Part shown: positions 36,961 through 45,423 of the stretch, piece after piece
How positions within the stretch are numbered: the stretch's first letter is position 1
Layout of the letters: each line of letters opens with the position of its first letter
Origin: Campylobacterales bacterium
GTDB lineage: Bacteria > Campylobacterota > Campylobacteria > Campylobacterales > Sulfurovaceae
Assembly (NCBI GenBank): GCA_014763895.1
Contig: JACXUM010000011.1
Coordinates: forward strand, 1 to 54,327
Direction: 5' to 3'
DNA: 54,327 bases
Notes under the pieces: model-generated
What the model saw: the letters and a program-made list of their open reading frames with translations, nothing else
Told to the model about the DNA's origin: nothing
Databases searched by the model: none
Program-made: the position numbers and the translations under genes

Positions 36961-37871
36961 AAGTTAAAAGTGACTCCCAATCCGATATTGTACCCGTCAA
37001 AATTATTCCCTTTTGTATAGCTTGTATCCACTGTGATTTGATCGATCCATCGGATAGGCAATGGGCTTTTGAGGTAAAATTTGTTTCCGACGGTGGTAAA
37101 ATGTTCTATACCCGTAATATCCCTCATATCATCGGCAATATCCGCATAGGATGTATAGAGTTCGGTATAGAGCGGATAATCTCCTACGATTGCCAATGTC
37201 GGTGTAAAGACTCCTGCTCGGACTTTGAAAATGACTGTGTTGATGTGCGATAACGTATCAGATACGGCATCTGTATCAGTATACAAATAACTCAAACCAC
37301 CTTTGATATAAGGTTTATACCCGTTGATTTGGGGATGATATCCGATCCGTGTGGAGAGTTTCAAAGAGTGAAAGATATGATCGTCGTTTAGCAGGGTATC
37401 GATCAGTCTGTCTTCCGCAGATGTGCTTAATGGATTTGAGGTATTGTATCCACAGTCAATATAGGCGTATAGATAGGAAGTCTCTATGGAAAGGTCGGCA
37501 TCTTTGGCAATATCAAAACGTGCACCCGCACCAAGCTTGAAAGTATGGTTTTTCATTTCAGATCCATCGATCGAGCCGCGTCCGAAATCAAGACCTTTAT
37601 GATCATATCTTTCAAAGCCTATTGCACCGGTTAAAAAATAATGCAGTGTTTCATTTGGACTGTAGATATCTTTGCTAAAAGGAAAAATATAGGTATCGAT
37701 CTTTGTCTGGTCGTTACCGAAGGTGTAATAACCCCCGTTCAACGTCTCATCCATGCTGAAAAGAAGCGATGTACCTATACCCTCAAGATAGCTTTCCTCA
37801 ATAGCTCCTGCATTTACACAGGTCGATAGAAGCATTACCGAAGCCCATTGAATGATCATAGAATTTTTCAT
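36957..37871 (-). CDS. predicted outer-membrane beta-barrel protein
   Basis: A 304-residue exported protein with a signal peptide (about 1-21, ending CVNAGA). The mature part is built of alternating polar and aromatic strands (GYNPYIKGG-like turns, YKPYIKGGLSYLYTD) and ends in a Phe (GLGVTFNF), the C-terminal signature for barrel insertion. No specific family is recognised. The ATG at 37871 is chosen because AGGGGAG lies five bases upstream; a longer frame begins at 37901 but has no such site. It is convergent with arsC, with stops overlapping by four bases. Confidence 0.7.
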   Translation of the reverse strand: MKNSMIIQWASVMLLSTCVNAGAIEESYLEGIGTSLLFSMDETLNGGYYTFGNDQTKIDTYIFPFSKDIYSPNETLHYFLTGAIGFERYDHKGLDFGRGSIDGSEMKNHTFKLGAGARFDIAKDADLSIETSYLYAYIDCGYNTSNPLSTSAEDRLIDTLLNDDHIFHSLKLSTRIGYHPQINGYKPYIKGGLSYLYTDTDAVSDTLSHINTVIFKVRAGVFTPTLAIVGDYPLYTELYTSYADIADDMRDITGIEHFTTVGNKFYLKSPLPIRWIDQITVDTSYTKGNNFDGYNIGLGVTFNF

Positions 37872-37944
37872 GGAAACTCCCCTGAATGTTTCGATGTTCA
37901 ATTATAATATGTTTTTACTTTCATATAGTTTCAGTACATTATGT

Positions 37945-37950
37945 TAAAAT
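37945..37950 (+). promoter_or_regulatory. -10 element for the ABC-F gene
   Basis: TAAAAT inside ATGTTAAAAT, 30 bp before the GTG start of the ABC-F gene. It is the third exact copy of this ten-base word in promoter position. Confidence 0.5.
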
Positions 37951-37980
37951 GCCAAAATTATTTAGACAGAAGGAAAAGAT

Positions 37981-39576
37981 GTGTTAAGTACGGTTAACCT
38001 CACACAACGATATGGAAAGCGTGTGCTTTTTGATAAGATCAATATTACTCTGGATGTAGGAAAAAGATATGGTTTGATCGGTGCCAACGGCGCAGGTAAA
38101 TCAACATTCCTCAAGATCCTATCAGGGGAGATTGAACAGAGCGACGGTGAAGTACATCTTCAGCCAGGTTTGAAAATGGGCGTTTTGGGACAGAACCAGT
38201 ATGCATTTGAGAACTTTACGCTCAAAGATGCAGTACTCTATGGCAATAAAAAACTCTATGATGCACAAAAAGAGAAAGAAAAACTTTACATGGAAGGGGA
38301 TTTTGAAAGCGACGAGGTCAATAACCGCCTTGCCGAACTTGAGATGATCTGTGCGGATGAAGATCCGACCTATGAGAGCGATGTGAAGATCGAAAAGCTT
38401 CTTGAAGCATTGGGATTCCCTGCCAGCCAGCATGATGACCTGATGAGCTCTTTGACTGGAGGGGACAAGTTCAAGATCCTTCTTGCACAGGTACTCTTCC
38501 TTAAACCGGACGTATTGCTTTTGGATGAGCCTACGAACAACCTTGACATGGATACGATCGCATGGCTAGAAAATGAGCTTAAACGACATGAAGGGACAAT
38601 GGTCGTTATTTCTCACGACAGGCATTTCCTTAACAATGTCGTAACGCATATCCTTGACCTTGATTTCCAAACGATCCGGGAATTTACAGGGAATTACGAT
38701 GACTGGTATATTGCGGCAAACTTACTTTCCAAGCAGGCTGAAACAGATAGAAGCAAAGCATTGAAAGAGAAAGAAGAACTTGAGAAATTCATTGCAAGGT
38801 TCTCGGCAAACGCTTCCAAGGCAAGACAGGCAACCAGCCGCCAAAAACAGCTGGATAAACTCGAAATAGCCGATATCAAACTCTCAAGCAGAAGAGATCC
38901 TTCGATCATGTTTAAGCCTCACAGGGAGATCGGAAACGAGGTTTTGGAAGTTAAGGATTTATGTAAAAGCTACGGTGATGAAAAAGTACTTGATCATATC
39001 TCTTTTAGAGTTAAATCCGGTGATAAAATAGCATTGATAGGGTCAAACGGTGTGGGTAAAACAACACTGCTTGAGATTTTGATGGAAAAACTTCCGGCTG
39101 ATAGCGGAACTTTCTCATGGGGCCAGACGATCACCACGAGCTATTTCCCGCAAAATACGACCGATGTTGTGAAGGGTGACATAGAGCTGTCTCAGTGGAT
39201 TCAAGGGTTTGATCCTAAATGGCATATCGATGATATTCGCAAAACACTTGGACGGATGCTTTTCACCGGTGAAGAGCAGAAGAAAAAAGTCGATGCCTGT
39301 TCAGGTGGAGAGAAACACCGTGTTATGATGAGTAAGATGATGATGGACAGTGCAAACTTCCTTGTGATGGATGAACCAAACAACCACCTTGACCTTGAAG
39401 CGATCGTTGCACTAGGTGAAGCATTGCATGCCTATCAGGGCGGTGTGATCTGTGTTTCCCATGACAGGGAACTTATCGATGCTTTTGCCAACAGGATCAT
39501 CAAACTCAACGAAGACGGAACGATGATCGACTTTGAAGGAGATTATGAATCTTTCGTGGAAATGCACTCCCATTAA
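37981..39576 (+). CDS. ABC-F family ATPase (YbiT/EttA-like)
   Basis: A 531-residue soluble protein with two ABC domains and no membrane part, the ABC-F layout. Domain one has GANGAGKST near 37-45, SLTGGDKFK and LLLDEPTNNLDMDT. A charged linker (about 235-305) follows. Domain two has GSNGVGKTT near 355, CSGGEKHRVMMSKMMM and LVMDEPNNHLDLE. ABC-F proteins act on ribosomes as translation factors or antibiotic-protection proteins. The closest match by feel is YbiT-type. The start is GTG at 37981 with AGGA six bases upstream. The gene is followed by 308 bp without an intact gene. Confidence 0.9.
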   Translation: MLSTVNLTQRYGKRVLFDKINITLDVGKRYGLIGANGAGKSTFLKILSGEIEQSDGEVHLQPGLKMGVLGQNQYAFENFTLKDAVLYGNKKLYDAQKEKEKLYMEGDFESDEVNNRLAELEMICADEDPTYESDVKIEKLLEALGFPASQHDDLMSSLTGGDKFKILLAQVLFLKPDVLLLDEPTNNLDMDTIAWLENELKRHEGTMVVISHDRHFLNNVVTHILDLDFQTIREFTGNYDDWYIAANLLSKQAETDRSKALKEKEELEKFIARFSANASKARQATSRQKQLDKLEIADIKLSSRRDPSIMFKPHREIGNEVLEVKDLCKSYGDEKVLDHISFRVKSGDKIALIGSNGVGKTTLLEILMEKLPADSGTFSWGQTITTSYFPQNTTDVVKGDIELSQWIQGFDPKWHIDDIRKTLGRMLFTGEEQKKKVDACSGGEKHRVMMSKMMMDSANFLVMDEPNNHLDLEAIVALGEALHAYQGGVICVSHDRELIDAFANRIIKLNEDGTMIDFEGDYESFVEMHSH

Positions 39577-39884
39577 ACTATTCCCAAGGCTTATCCCATT
39601 TCTTCTATGAGGATAGGATAAGCGCATTTATAAACTTTTTTATATTTCATCCCAATAGATCAAATTCAAAATTCAGAGCAATCATCAAGTCCCAGATTGT
39701 TATCTCATAGCTGAGTGCATTTGTCAAACTATCATCAGTGTCTACGGTTTTGATGAAACCGATAGGATAGGAATGGTCAGCCTTTGTATGGATCTATGCT
39801 TTAAGCCGGTTTGTTCTTAATGATATTGTTAAGATGGCCGTATTTAAGGTATTATCATACAAATAGAGGAAATAGGGGTATGAT
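39577..39884. other. intergenic region with possible gene remnant
   Basis: This 308-bp gap has no intact gene. An inverted repeat (GCTTATCC 39589-39596, GGATAAGC 39616-39623) with a 19-base loop follows the ABC-F gene and may help end transcription. On the minus strand an open frame without a start (39647-39793, 48 codons) looks coding-like, with YPIGFIKTVDTDDSLTNAL. It may be a decayed gene. A GAGG-containing leader for the ppk2 gene lies at the right end. Confidence 0.4.
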
Positions 39885-40643
39885 ATGAAAGTCAAGCAGT
39901 ACAAAAAAAATCTATATGATCTGCAAGTTGAACTGGTTAAGTTTCAAAAACATGTGATTGAAAAACGCCTCAAAGTGTGTATCATCATTGAAGGAAGGGA
40001 TGCAGCAGGGAAAGACGGTACGATCAAACGTTTCGTAGAGCACCTAAGTCCAAGAGAAGCACGTGTTGTGGCTTTGGGTAAACCGTCTGACAGGGAAAAT
40101 GGTTTATGGTATTTTCAGCGTTATGTTGCCCATTTGCCTGCCGAAGCAGAGATTGTATTCTTTAACCGAAGCTGGTACAACCGTGCAGGGGTAGAACGTG
40201 TAATGAAATTTTGTACGCAAAAAGAATATAAGATTTTTATGGATGAAGTGGGAAATTTCGAACATCTGTTGACTCATTCTGGAATGCTTTTTTTTAAATA
40301 TTATCTGGATATCACCAAAAAAGAGCAAAAACGCCGGCTTGAAGACCGGAAACATGATCCGTTAACCCAATGGAAACTAAGCCCCATCGATATGCAGGCT
40401 CAGGAGCGCTGGGATGACTATTCAAAGGCACGTGATGACATGTTTGCCAAAACAAGTTTTGATTTTGCTCCGTGGTATATCGTTCATGATGACACTAAAA
40501 AAAGTGCCCGTATCCATATCATCAGACATTTTTTAAGTGAAGTGGACTATCCAGGCAAAGATCATTCATTGTTTGAGCGTATCACAAACGGAGTGTTTAT
40601 CTACAGTGAACATTGTCATAGACAGGGCCTGATCGCCCCTTAA
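39885..40643 (+). CDS. ppk2: polyphosphate kinase 2, copy 2
   Basis: A 252-residue single-domain PPK2. Walker A EGRDAAGKDGTIKRF is at about 36-50, SPREARVVALGKPSDRE follows near 60, and IVFFNRSWYNRAGVERV near 95. The C-terminal part has HDPLTQWKLSPIDMQAQERW. The GRDAAGKDGTI form is the common one in class I PPK2. It is clearly diverged from copy 1 at 35787, so this is not a recent duplication. The ATG at 39885 is weakly supported by a GAGG at 39866. It is followed nine bases later by a truncated MgtC-like gene with a strong ribosome-binding site. Confidence 0.95.
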   Translation: MKVKQYKKNLYDLQVELVKFQKHVIEKRLKVCIIIEGRDAAGKDGTIKRFVEHLSPREARVVALGKPSDRENGLWYFQRYVAHLPAEAEIVFFNRSWYNRAGVERVMKFCTQKEYKIFMDEVGNFEHLLTHSGMLFFKYYLDITKKEQKRRLEDRKHDPLTQWKLSPIDMQAQERWDDYSKARDDMFAKTSFDFAPWYIVHDDTKKSARIHIIRHFLSEVDYPGKDHSLFERITNGVFIYSEHCHRQGLIAP

Positions 40644-40652
40644 GGAGGTTTT

Positions 40653-40778
40653 ATGCACGTTAATGCCGACTTGATTCATTTTATTTTAACTGCTGTTTTG
40701 AGTTTTATCATGGGATTGGAGCTGAAAACCTATCGTATCCAGTCACACCCAGATGGTGTTAAAATCTATTATTACTAG
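40653..40778 (+). pseudogene. truncated MgtC/SapB-like gene, N-terminal part only
   Basis: A 41-codon frame with a strong ribosome-binding site (AAGGAGG six bases before the ATG). Residues 5-31 read as the first membrane helix and following loop of MgtC/SapB/DUF4010-type proteins (FILTAVLSFIMGLELKTYR). The rest of the protein is missing and the end (KIYYY) is unrelated. It is most simply the 5' remnant of a gene lost by deletion; a short functional peptide cannot be excluded. Confidence 0.45.
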
Positions 40779-40868
40779 AGGTCATATCGTCATTGAGGTG
40801 TTTTGTTATCACGTAAATTTCAATCTGTCATCAAGTTTTTTAGAAGATGATTTACTTTCAGTTTACCC

Positions 40869-41171
40869 ATGCATCCTATAATCCCATCCATGAAAACAGC
40901 AGGTATCATTATTTTAGTACTGTTATTGTCATTGTTCACATTTAGCACTGCAAAGAATTCCTTTGGTCAGATGGAAAAACCATTCAAAGTGCTGATTGTC
41001 GATTGCGAGGAAAAGTCTCCGGTTGATGATATTGAAGACAAGAAGATGTACACCTCGTTGTTGTATGCACCTTTTTCTTTTTTCAGCGACAGGATCGAGA
41101 ACAATGAGAACATATATTTTCAATATGCCGCTTTTTCTCTTTTTAAGCCTCCTAAAACACTTTTTGCATAA
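40869..41171 (+). CDS. hypothetical exported or membrane-anchored protein
   Basis: A 100-residue protein with a hydrophobic N-terminal segment (TAGIIILVLLLSLFTFSTA, about 9-27) that may be a signal peptide or anchor, followed by a polar region. No family is recognised. The in-frame ATG at 40890 would place the hydrophobic segment right at the start and may be the true start; neither site has a good ribosome-binding sequence. The gene sits among remnants, so expression is uncertain. Confidence 0.4.
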   Translation: MHPIIPSMKTAGIIILVLLLSLFTFSTAKNSFGQMEKPFKVLIVDCEEKSPVDDIEDKKMYTSLLYAPFSFFSDRIENNENIYFQYAAFSLFKPPKTLFA

Positions 41172-41229
41172 TTCAAAACTTCTGAAATAAACCTTCTAAA
41201 CTTGATTCAAAGTCTAAAGGAAGTCTATA

Positions 41230-41367
41230 TTGGCGTCATTATTCAGAGGATTCAATCAAAAAACAAACCATTTTCAACTTATAAGAAAATTTTTAATGCA
41301 AAAAAGTACACTGCTTTATAATAAGATCAAGGTGGAGACCGTAGAGTTTCGCTATCCGACATCGTAA
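41230..41367 (+). CDS. possible 45-residue basic small protein
   Basis: A frame starting with TTG at 41230 and ending with TAA at 41365-41367. AAGGAAG at 41217-41223 is spaced six bases from the TTG, which is the main support. The product is basic (MASLFRGFNQKTNHF at the start, VETVEFRYPTS at the end) and has no membrane segment. No family is recognised. It may be a true small protein or the end of a decayed gene. Confidence 0.35.
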   Translation: MASLFRGFNQKTNHFQLIRKFLMQKSTLLYNKIKVETVEFRYPTS

Positions 41368-41440
41368 GTTGCGCCTTTAAGTTTCAACAGGGAGCGTTTG
41401 CCATTGCGTACAGGTTAATAGAACACTATTTTTTTCCCTA

Positions 41441-41466
41441 AACATGCCCGATTATTCGGGCATGTT
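41441..41466 (+). terminator. strong 11-bp hairpin upstream of the flavin reductase gene
   Basis: AACATGCCCGA and TCGGGCATGTT pair perfectly around a TTAT loop. The tail CTTCTCG is only weakly pyrimidine-rich. A run of seven T precedes it on the plus strand. It probably ends the transcript of the small frame at 41230. Confidence 0.55.
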
Positions 41467-41531
41467 CTTCTCGTGTTGGAACATTCTAACCATTTTTATC
41501 GTACCATTGTTAAAAAATGAAGGTTAAAATC

Positions 41532-42122
41532 ATGTTGATTGATTTCAAAGACCAAACGCTTATGCAGCGCTATCGTTTGATGGCACAGACGGTGATCCCG
41601 CGTCCCATAGCGTGGATCGTAACTGAAGATGAAGTGGTAAACATTGCCCCTTTTTCTTACTTTATGGCTCTCTCTTCCCAGCCTCCAACCTTGATCGTCT
41701 CGATAGGACAGCGTGATGACGGAACCCCAAAAGATACCTTACGCAATCTCAGAAATACCGGCAAGTGCGTCATCTGCATGGTGGGCGAGAAACATTTTGA
41801 AGCCATGCATTTGAGTTCGAAAGAGCTTGAATCTCATCGGAGCGAAGCCGAAGTTTTCGGTATCCGTACAAAAAAGATCCTGGAAGGGTATCCGCCGATG
41901 GCAGAAGGTGTACAAGCGGCATTTTTCTGCGACTACCTTCAAGAGGTCGATCTTGAGGGAAGCGAAACAATTCCTGTTATTGTGGAAATCAAACAGCTTT
42001 ATATCGATGATCATATCATCAATGATCCCAAGAAGTTAAGTTTGAAGTTGGATGCGATTGCGAGAATTGGAAAAAGTTATGCAAAAATAGGAGAGGAGAT
42101 CACACCTCCACCGATACCCTGA
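41532..42122 (+). CDS. flavin reductase family protein (FMN-binding split barrel)
   Basis: A protein of about 196 residues of the flavin reductase-like/DIM6-NTAB family. The N-terminal part has VIPRPIAWIVTEDE and NIAPFSYFMALSSQPPTLIVSIGQRDDGTPKDTLRN, which form the FMN-binding split barrel. C-terminal segments include IDDHIINDPKKLSLKLDAIARIGKSYAKI. Members reduce flavins or bind FMN in diverse oxidoreductions; the substrate is unknown. The ATG at 41532 is preferred because GAAGG lies eight bases upstream; the ATG at 41517 has no site. It is convergent with yebC, three bases away. Confidence 0.88.
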   Translation: MLIDFKDQTLMQRYRLMAQTVIPRPIAWIVTEDEVVNIAPFSYFMALSSQPPTLIVSIGQRDDGTPKDTLRNLRNTGKCVICMVGEKHFEAMHLSSKELESHRSEAEVFGIRTKKILEGYPPMAEGVQAAFFCDYLQEVDLEGSETIPVIVEIKQLYIDDHIINDPKKLSLKLDAIARIGKSYAKIGEEITPPPIP

Positions 42123-42125
42123 AGA

Positions 42126-42866
42126 TTATTCGATATTGGTATAGACGTGCTGTACGTCTTCATCATCTTCAAGTTTATCGATAAGAACGTCGATCTCTTC
42201 CATCTGCTCATCTGTCAATTCTATAGGAGTGTTGGCAATGTACTCAAGCGTTGCTTTACTTACAGTGATGCCTCTTTCTTCAAGGGCTTTACTCAGCTCA
42301 CCGAATGAGGTATATTCTCCATAGATTCTGATAATCGCTTTGTCATCAGCATTTTCCTGCGGTTCAACATCCTCTTCTATCTCTTCCAATCCATAGTCGA
42401 TGAGCTCTAGTTCAAGTTCTTCAATATCCATATCAGGCGTTTTGTCGCATACAAAAACCGCTTTTCTGGTAAACATGAAATTCAGTGAACCCGAAGTCAG
42501 CATCTCTCCACCGTTTCTATTGAGGATCGCTTTAACATTTGCCACCGTACGTGTATTGTTATCCGTTGCACATTCGATGATTATCTGTACGCCGTATTTT
42601 GCCTTCACATCATAAGTGATCTCTTTAATATCGGCAGCATCTTTGGCAAAAGCTCTTTTGATCGCGGCTTCGATATTGTCTTTTGGCATGTTCTGTGCTT
42701 TGGCATTGAGGATCGCCGTACGAAGTTTGGAGTTCATCTCAGGATCAGGAGATCCTCCCTCTTTGGCTGCCATGGTGATAGTTTTACCCAGTTTAGGGAA
42801 AAGCCGGGACATTGTCCCCCATCTTTTCATTTTTGCTGCTTTACGGTACTCAAACGCTCTACCCAT
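42126..42866 (-). CDS. yebC: YebC/PmpR family regulatory protein
   Basis: A 246-residue YebC/TACO1-family protein. The N-terminus [27 protein letters not shown] and the region [31 protein letters not shown] (about 36-66) are diagnostic, followed by [32 protein letters not shown]. Members were described as transcription regulators, and more recent work links them to relief of ribosome stalling. Length is normal. Divergent from selO with about 95 bp between. Confidence 0.95.
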   Translation of the reverse strand: MGRAFEYRKAAKMKRWGTMSRLFPKLGKTITMAAKEGGSPDPEMNSKLRTAILNAKAQNMPKDNIEAAIKRAFAKDAADIKEITYDVKAKYGVQIIIECATDNNTRTVANVKAILNRNGGEMLTSGSLNFMFTRKAVFVCDKTPDMDIEELELELIDYGLEEIEEDVEPQENADDKAIIRIYGEYTSFGELSKALEERGITVSKATLEYIANTPIELTDEQMEEIDVLIDKLEDDEDVQHVYTNIE

Positions 42867-42960
42867 CTTGTCTATCCTTGAATATTATAGTTCTATGGAG
42901 CGCATTATACCCCTCTTTGACTTAAGTCTTTTCAAAGCAGTGCTATGTAGAATACATCCT

Positions 42961-44409
42961 ATGAAATTAAAAGACATACAAGTGACCAATCCTTATCTGA
43001 ATTTGCCGGAGCTCTGTTATGACAGAGTCAAACCTTCACCGCTGGTTGATGCATATCTGATCCATGCCAATCTATCTATGGCCCAGCAGCTTGGTATAGA
43101 TAAAGAGGAACTGGACACCAGGCATTTTGTAAACTTTGTGAATGGTGCAATGGAGCTTGAGGGAAGCGATCCGTTTGCGATGTGTTATGCCGGGCATCAG
43201 TTTGGTTTTTTTGTTGAACGTCTTGGGGATGGCAGGGCGATCAATATCGGATCGATCACAACTCCAATAGGAAACCAGCATCTTCAGCTAAAAGGTGCTG
43301 GATTAACGAAATATTCACGTGACGGAGACGGCAGGGCTGTATTGCGCTCTTCTGTACGAGAATATCTGATGAGCGAAGCGATGCACGGGCTGGGCATTCC
43401 AACTACGAGGGCTTTGGCATTGATCGGTTCTGCACACTCTGTTTACAGAGGAAAGTGGGAAAAAGGTGCGATAGTGCTTCGTGTCTCACCTTCCTGGGTG
43501 CGTTTTGGTACTTTTGAATACTTTGCACACCACAAAAAGTATGAAGAGCTCAAAGCACTGGCAGACTATGCCATCGCAGAATCGTATCCTCATCTGTTGG
43601 ATGAAGCGGACAAATATCTGCATTTTTTTACAGAAGTGGTAGGCCAAACAGCGATCCTTATGGCTCATTGGCAGGCAGTCGGGTTTAACCACGGGGTGAT
43701 GAACACCGATAATATGTCAATCGCGGGTTTGACGATCGATTATGGACCGTACGCTTTTTTGGATGACTATGACTTTGGCTATATCTGCAACCATACAGAT
43801 CAGTTCGGTCGTTACAGTTTCGGAAGCCAGCCTGCCATTGGAGAATGGAACCTAAAGGCACTGATGCAAGCTCTCTCCCCGCTGGTAGAGACAGAAAAAA
43901 TGGAGAAGGTTCTATCCCATTACAGCAGACTTTACAATGAACGTTATCTCTATTTGTTGGGTAAAAAGCTGGGCTTGGATAGACTGGAAGAAGACGATCT
44001 GGAACTTTTCCGCCATCTTTTGGGTATGATGCAGGGACTGCGTGTGGACTATACTCTCTTTTTTAGAACATTGAGTCATTATGATGGGGATCGCACAGCA
44101 CTGCTCAAGGTAGGGTTATATCATAAGCCGATGCATGACTGGCTGGATAGCTATGACGAACGGTTGAAAAAAAACAGTTCGTCAACAGAAGAAAGACATG
44201 CCAAGATGCTTATGATAAATCCCAAGTACGTTCTAAAAAATTATATGCTTCAAGAAGCCATAGAAGCTGCAGGAAAAGGTGATTATACTTTGGTGGATAG
44301 TTTGTTTAAAATTGCACAGCATCCCTATGATGAGCATCTGGAGTTTGAACGATGGGCAGGTTCAACACCGGATGAGCTTAAAAACAAAAAATTGAGTTGT
44401 TCGTCGTAA
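42961..44409 (+). CDS. selO: protein adenylyltransferase SelO
   Basis: A 482-residue SelO (YdiU) pseudokinase that transfers AMP to proteins. Features include FGFFVERLGDGRAINIG near 82-98, LQLKGAGLTKYSRDGDGRAVLRSSVREYL near 110-138 and GVMNTDNMSIAGLTIDYGPYAFLDDYD near 245-271, holding the catalytic and metal-binding residues. The protein ends LSCSS, with Cys three residues from the end, where eukaryotic SelO has selenocysteine. The reading frame extends upstream to 42616, but that stretch is antisense to yebC, so the ATG at 42961 is used. No strong ribosome-binding site is seen. Expected to act in redox stress. Confidence 0.95.
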   Translation: MKLKDIQVTNPYLNLPELCYDRVKPSPLVDAYLIHANLSMAQQLGIDKEELDTRHFVNFVNGAMELEGSDPFAMCYAGHQFGFFVERLGDGRAINIGSITTPIGNQHLQLKGAGLTKYSRDGDGRAVLRSSVREYLMSEAMHGLGIPTTRALALIGSAHSVYRGKWEKGAIVLRVSPSWVRFGTFEYFAHHKKYEELKALADYAIAESYPHLLDEADKYLHFFTEVVGQTAILMAHWQAVGFNHGVMNTDNMSIAGLTIDYGPYAFLDDYDFGYICNHTDQFGRYSFGSQPAIGEWNLKALMQALSPLVETEKMEKVLSHYSRLYNERYLYLLGKKLGLDRLEEDDLELFRHLLGMMQGLRVDYTLFFRTLSHYDGDRTALLKVGLYHKPMHDWLDSYDERLKKNSSSTEERHAKMLMINPKYVLKNYMLQEAIEAAGKGDYTLVDSLFKIAQHPYDEHLEFERWAGSTPDELKNKKLSCSS

Positions 44410-44440
44410 GAGTAATGTTGATTAAGAGAAAGTACAGAAA

Positions 44441-44959
44441 TTAAGATTCATCAGCCGATGGGTGTGGTAGATGAAGAGGATAGTAATCCTTGAGATTGAC
44501 AAAAAGGGAAGGATGCTCTTTTTTGATATCGGCAATAAGTTGATCCAAATTAATGCTGACAGGTTTGTTTCCCTTATGGTTTTGAATCGTTTTTTTAATC
44601 TGGTCCATTGCAACAACCCAAACATCTTCAAAATCTACAGGCACATATCGCCAGATCGTTTTTTCAAGTTTTAGGTTGAAGTTCTCCTCTTTTGAAGTAC
44701 GAAGCGCATTGAGTAACTGAGCAAAGTTTTCAGAAGGTATAAAGACATAGGCTTTTTGGATATTTTCTGTATCGAAAGCAAACATCGGTTTGTCATCGTC
44801 CCATCTTCCGCTTTGAAGTATGAGCTGTTTGATATTTGGATCATCCGTTGACTTGATCTCAAAGATCGTTTTTTCTCCATCGGCATATCCCATATTCTCT
44901 GAGAGAGTCTTGATCTTGTCTAGAAGTTCTATATCGTTTGAAGTTCCATTGCTCATCAT
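44441..44959 (-). CDS. hypothetical protein, about 172 residues
   Basis: A soluble-looking, acidic-to-neutral protein with no signal peptide or membrane helix. Segments such as QSGRWDDDKPMFAFD and FIPSENFAQLLNAL look like an ordered mixed alpha/beta fold. No family is recognised. The start at 44959 is chosen because GGAG precedes it; a second ATG at 44956 is equally good in spacing. The longer frame to 45040 has no such site. It is convergent with selO and divergent from the thioredoxin-like gene. Confidence 0.7.
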   Translation of the reverse strand: MMSNGTSNDIELLDKIKTLSENMGYADGEKTIFEIKSTDDPNIKQLILQSGRWDDDKPMFAFDTENIQKAYVFIPSENFAQLLNALRTSKEENFNLKLEKTIWRYVPVDFEDVWVVAMDQIKKTIQNHKGNKPVSINLDQLIADIKKEHPSLFVNLKDYYPLHLPHPSADES

Positions 44960-45102
44960 GTTTCTCCTCTTTATGGTGCTGATATGATGAATGATAACAG
45001 ATATCCCCTGAATACTTGTCAATGAAGTTAGAAAAAACAACTTATTGGGTATGATGTTATTGATTGTTTATAAAGTCAAAATTAAGAATGAAAAGGGAAT
45101 CA

Positions 45103-45423
45103 ATGACATTGGAAGAATTACAGAACATCATTAGATCAGAAGTTGGTGTAATGCTCTATTTTTCAGGGGAACACTGCAATGTCTGTCATGCGCTCAGACC
45201 AAAGTTCAAAGAGGTTTTTGACGAACATTTCCCTCTTCTTAAGCAGATCTATCTGGATGCACATGAAAATCTTGAGATCTCTGCACATTTTGGTGTTTTT
45301 TCAGTCCCTACGATGATCGTTTTTATGGATGGAAGAGAGTTTACCAGGGAAGGGAGGGCCGTGAGTTTGCATCAACTGACGCAAAAACTCCAAAGACCTT
45401 ACGAGATGATGACCTCGGAGTAA
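45103..45423 (+). CDS. thioredoxin-fold protein
   Basis: A 106-residue thioredoxin-like protein with a CNVC active site at residues 25-28 (FSGEHCNVCHAL) and the cis-proline motif VPTMIVF near 70. The redox motif differs from CGPC of housekeeping thioredoxin, so this is a specialised member. No signal peptide is seen, so it should act in the cytoplasm. The ATG at 45103 follows AAAGGGA; a longer frame from a TTG at 45064 lacks support. It ends directly against exbD on the other strand. Confidence 0.85.
   Translation: MTLEELQNIIRSEVGVMLYFSGEHCNVCHALRPKFKEVFDEHFPLLKQIYLDAHENLEISAHFGVFSVPTMIVFMDGREFTREGRAVSLHQLTQKLQRPYEMMTSE

Larger units (their letters stand above)
41172..41531. other. 360-bp region with a small ORF and a strong hairpin
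   Basis: No recognised gene lies here. It contains a candidate 45-residue frame (41230-41367) and an 11-base-pair hairpin (41441-41466). A TATAAT at 41317-41322 falls inside the small frame and may be coincidence. The rest shows nothing further. Confidence 0.5.

Noticed and set aside
41317-41322. TATAAT as promoter of a small RNA or of the flavin reductase gene
   Set aside because: It lies within codons of a small frame that has its own ribosome-binding site, and no transcript evidence is available; kept only as a note.
42616-42960. N-terminal extension of the selO frame by 115 codons
   Set aside because: The stretch is antisense to yebC, is not similar to SelO N-termini, and the family start fits the ATG at 42961.
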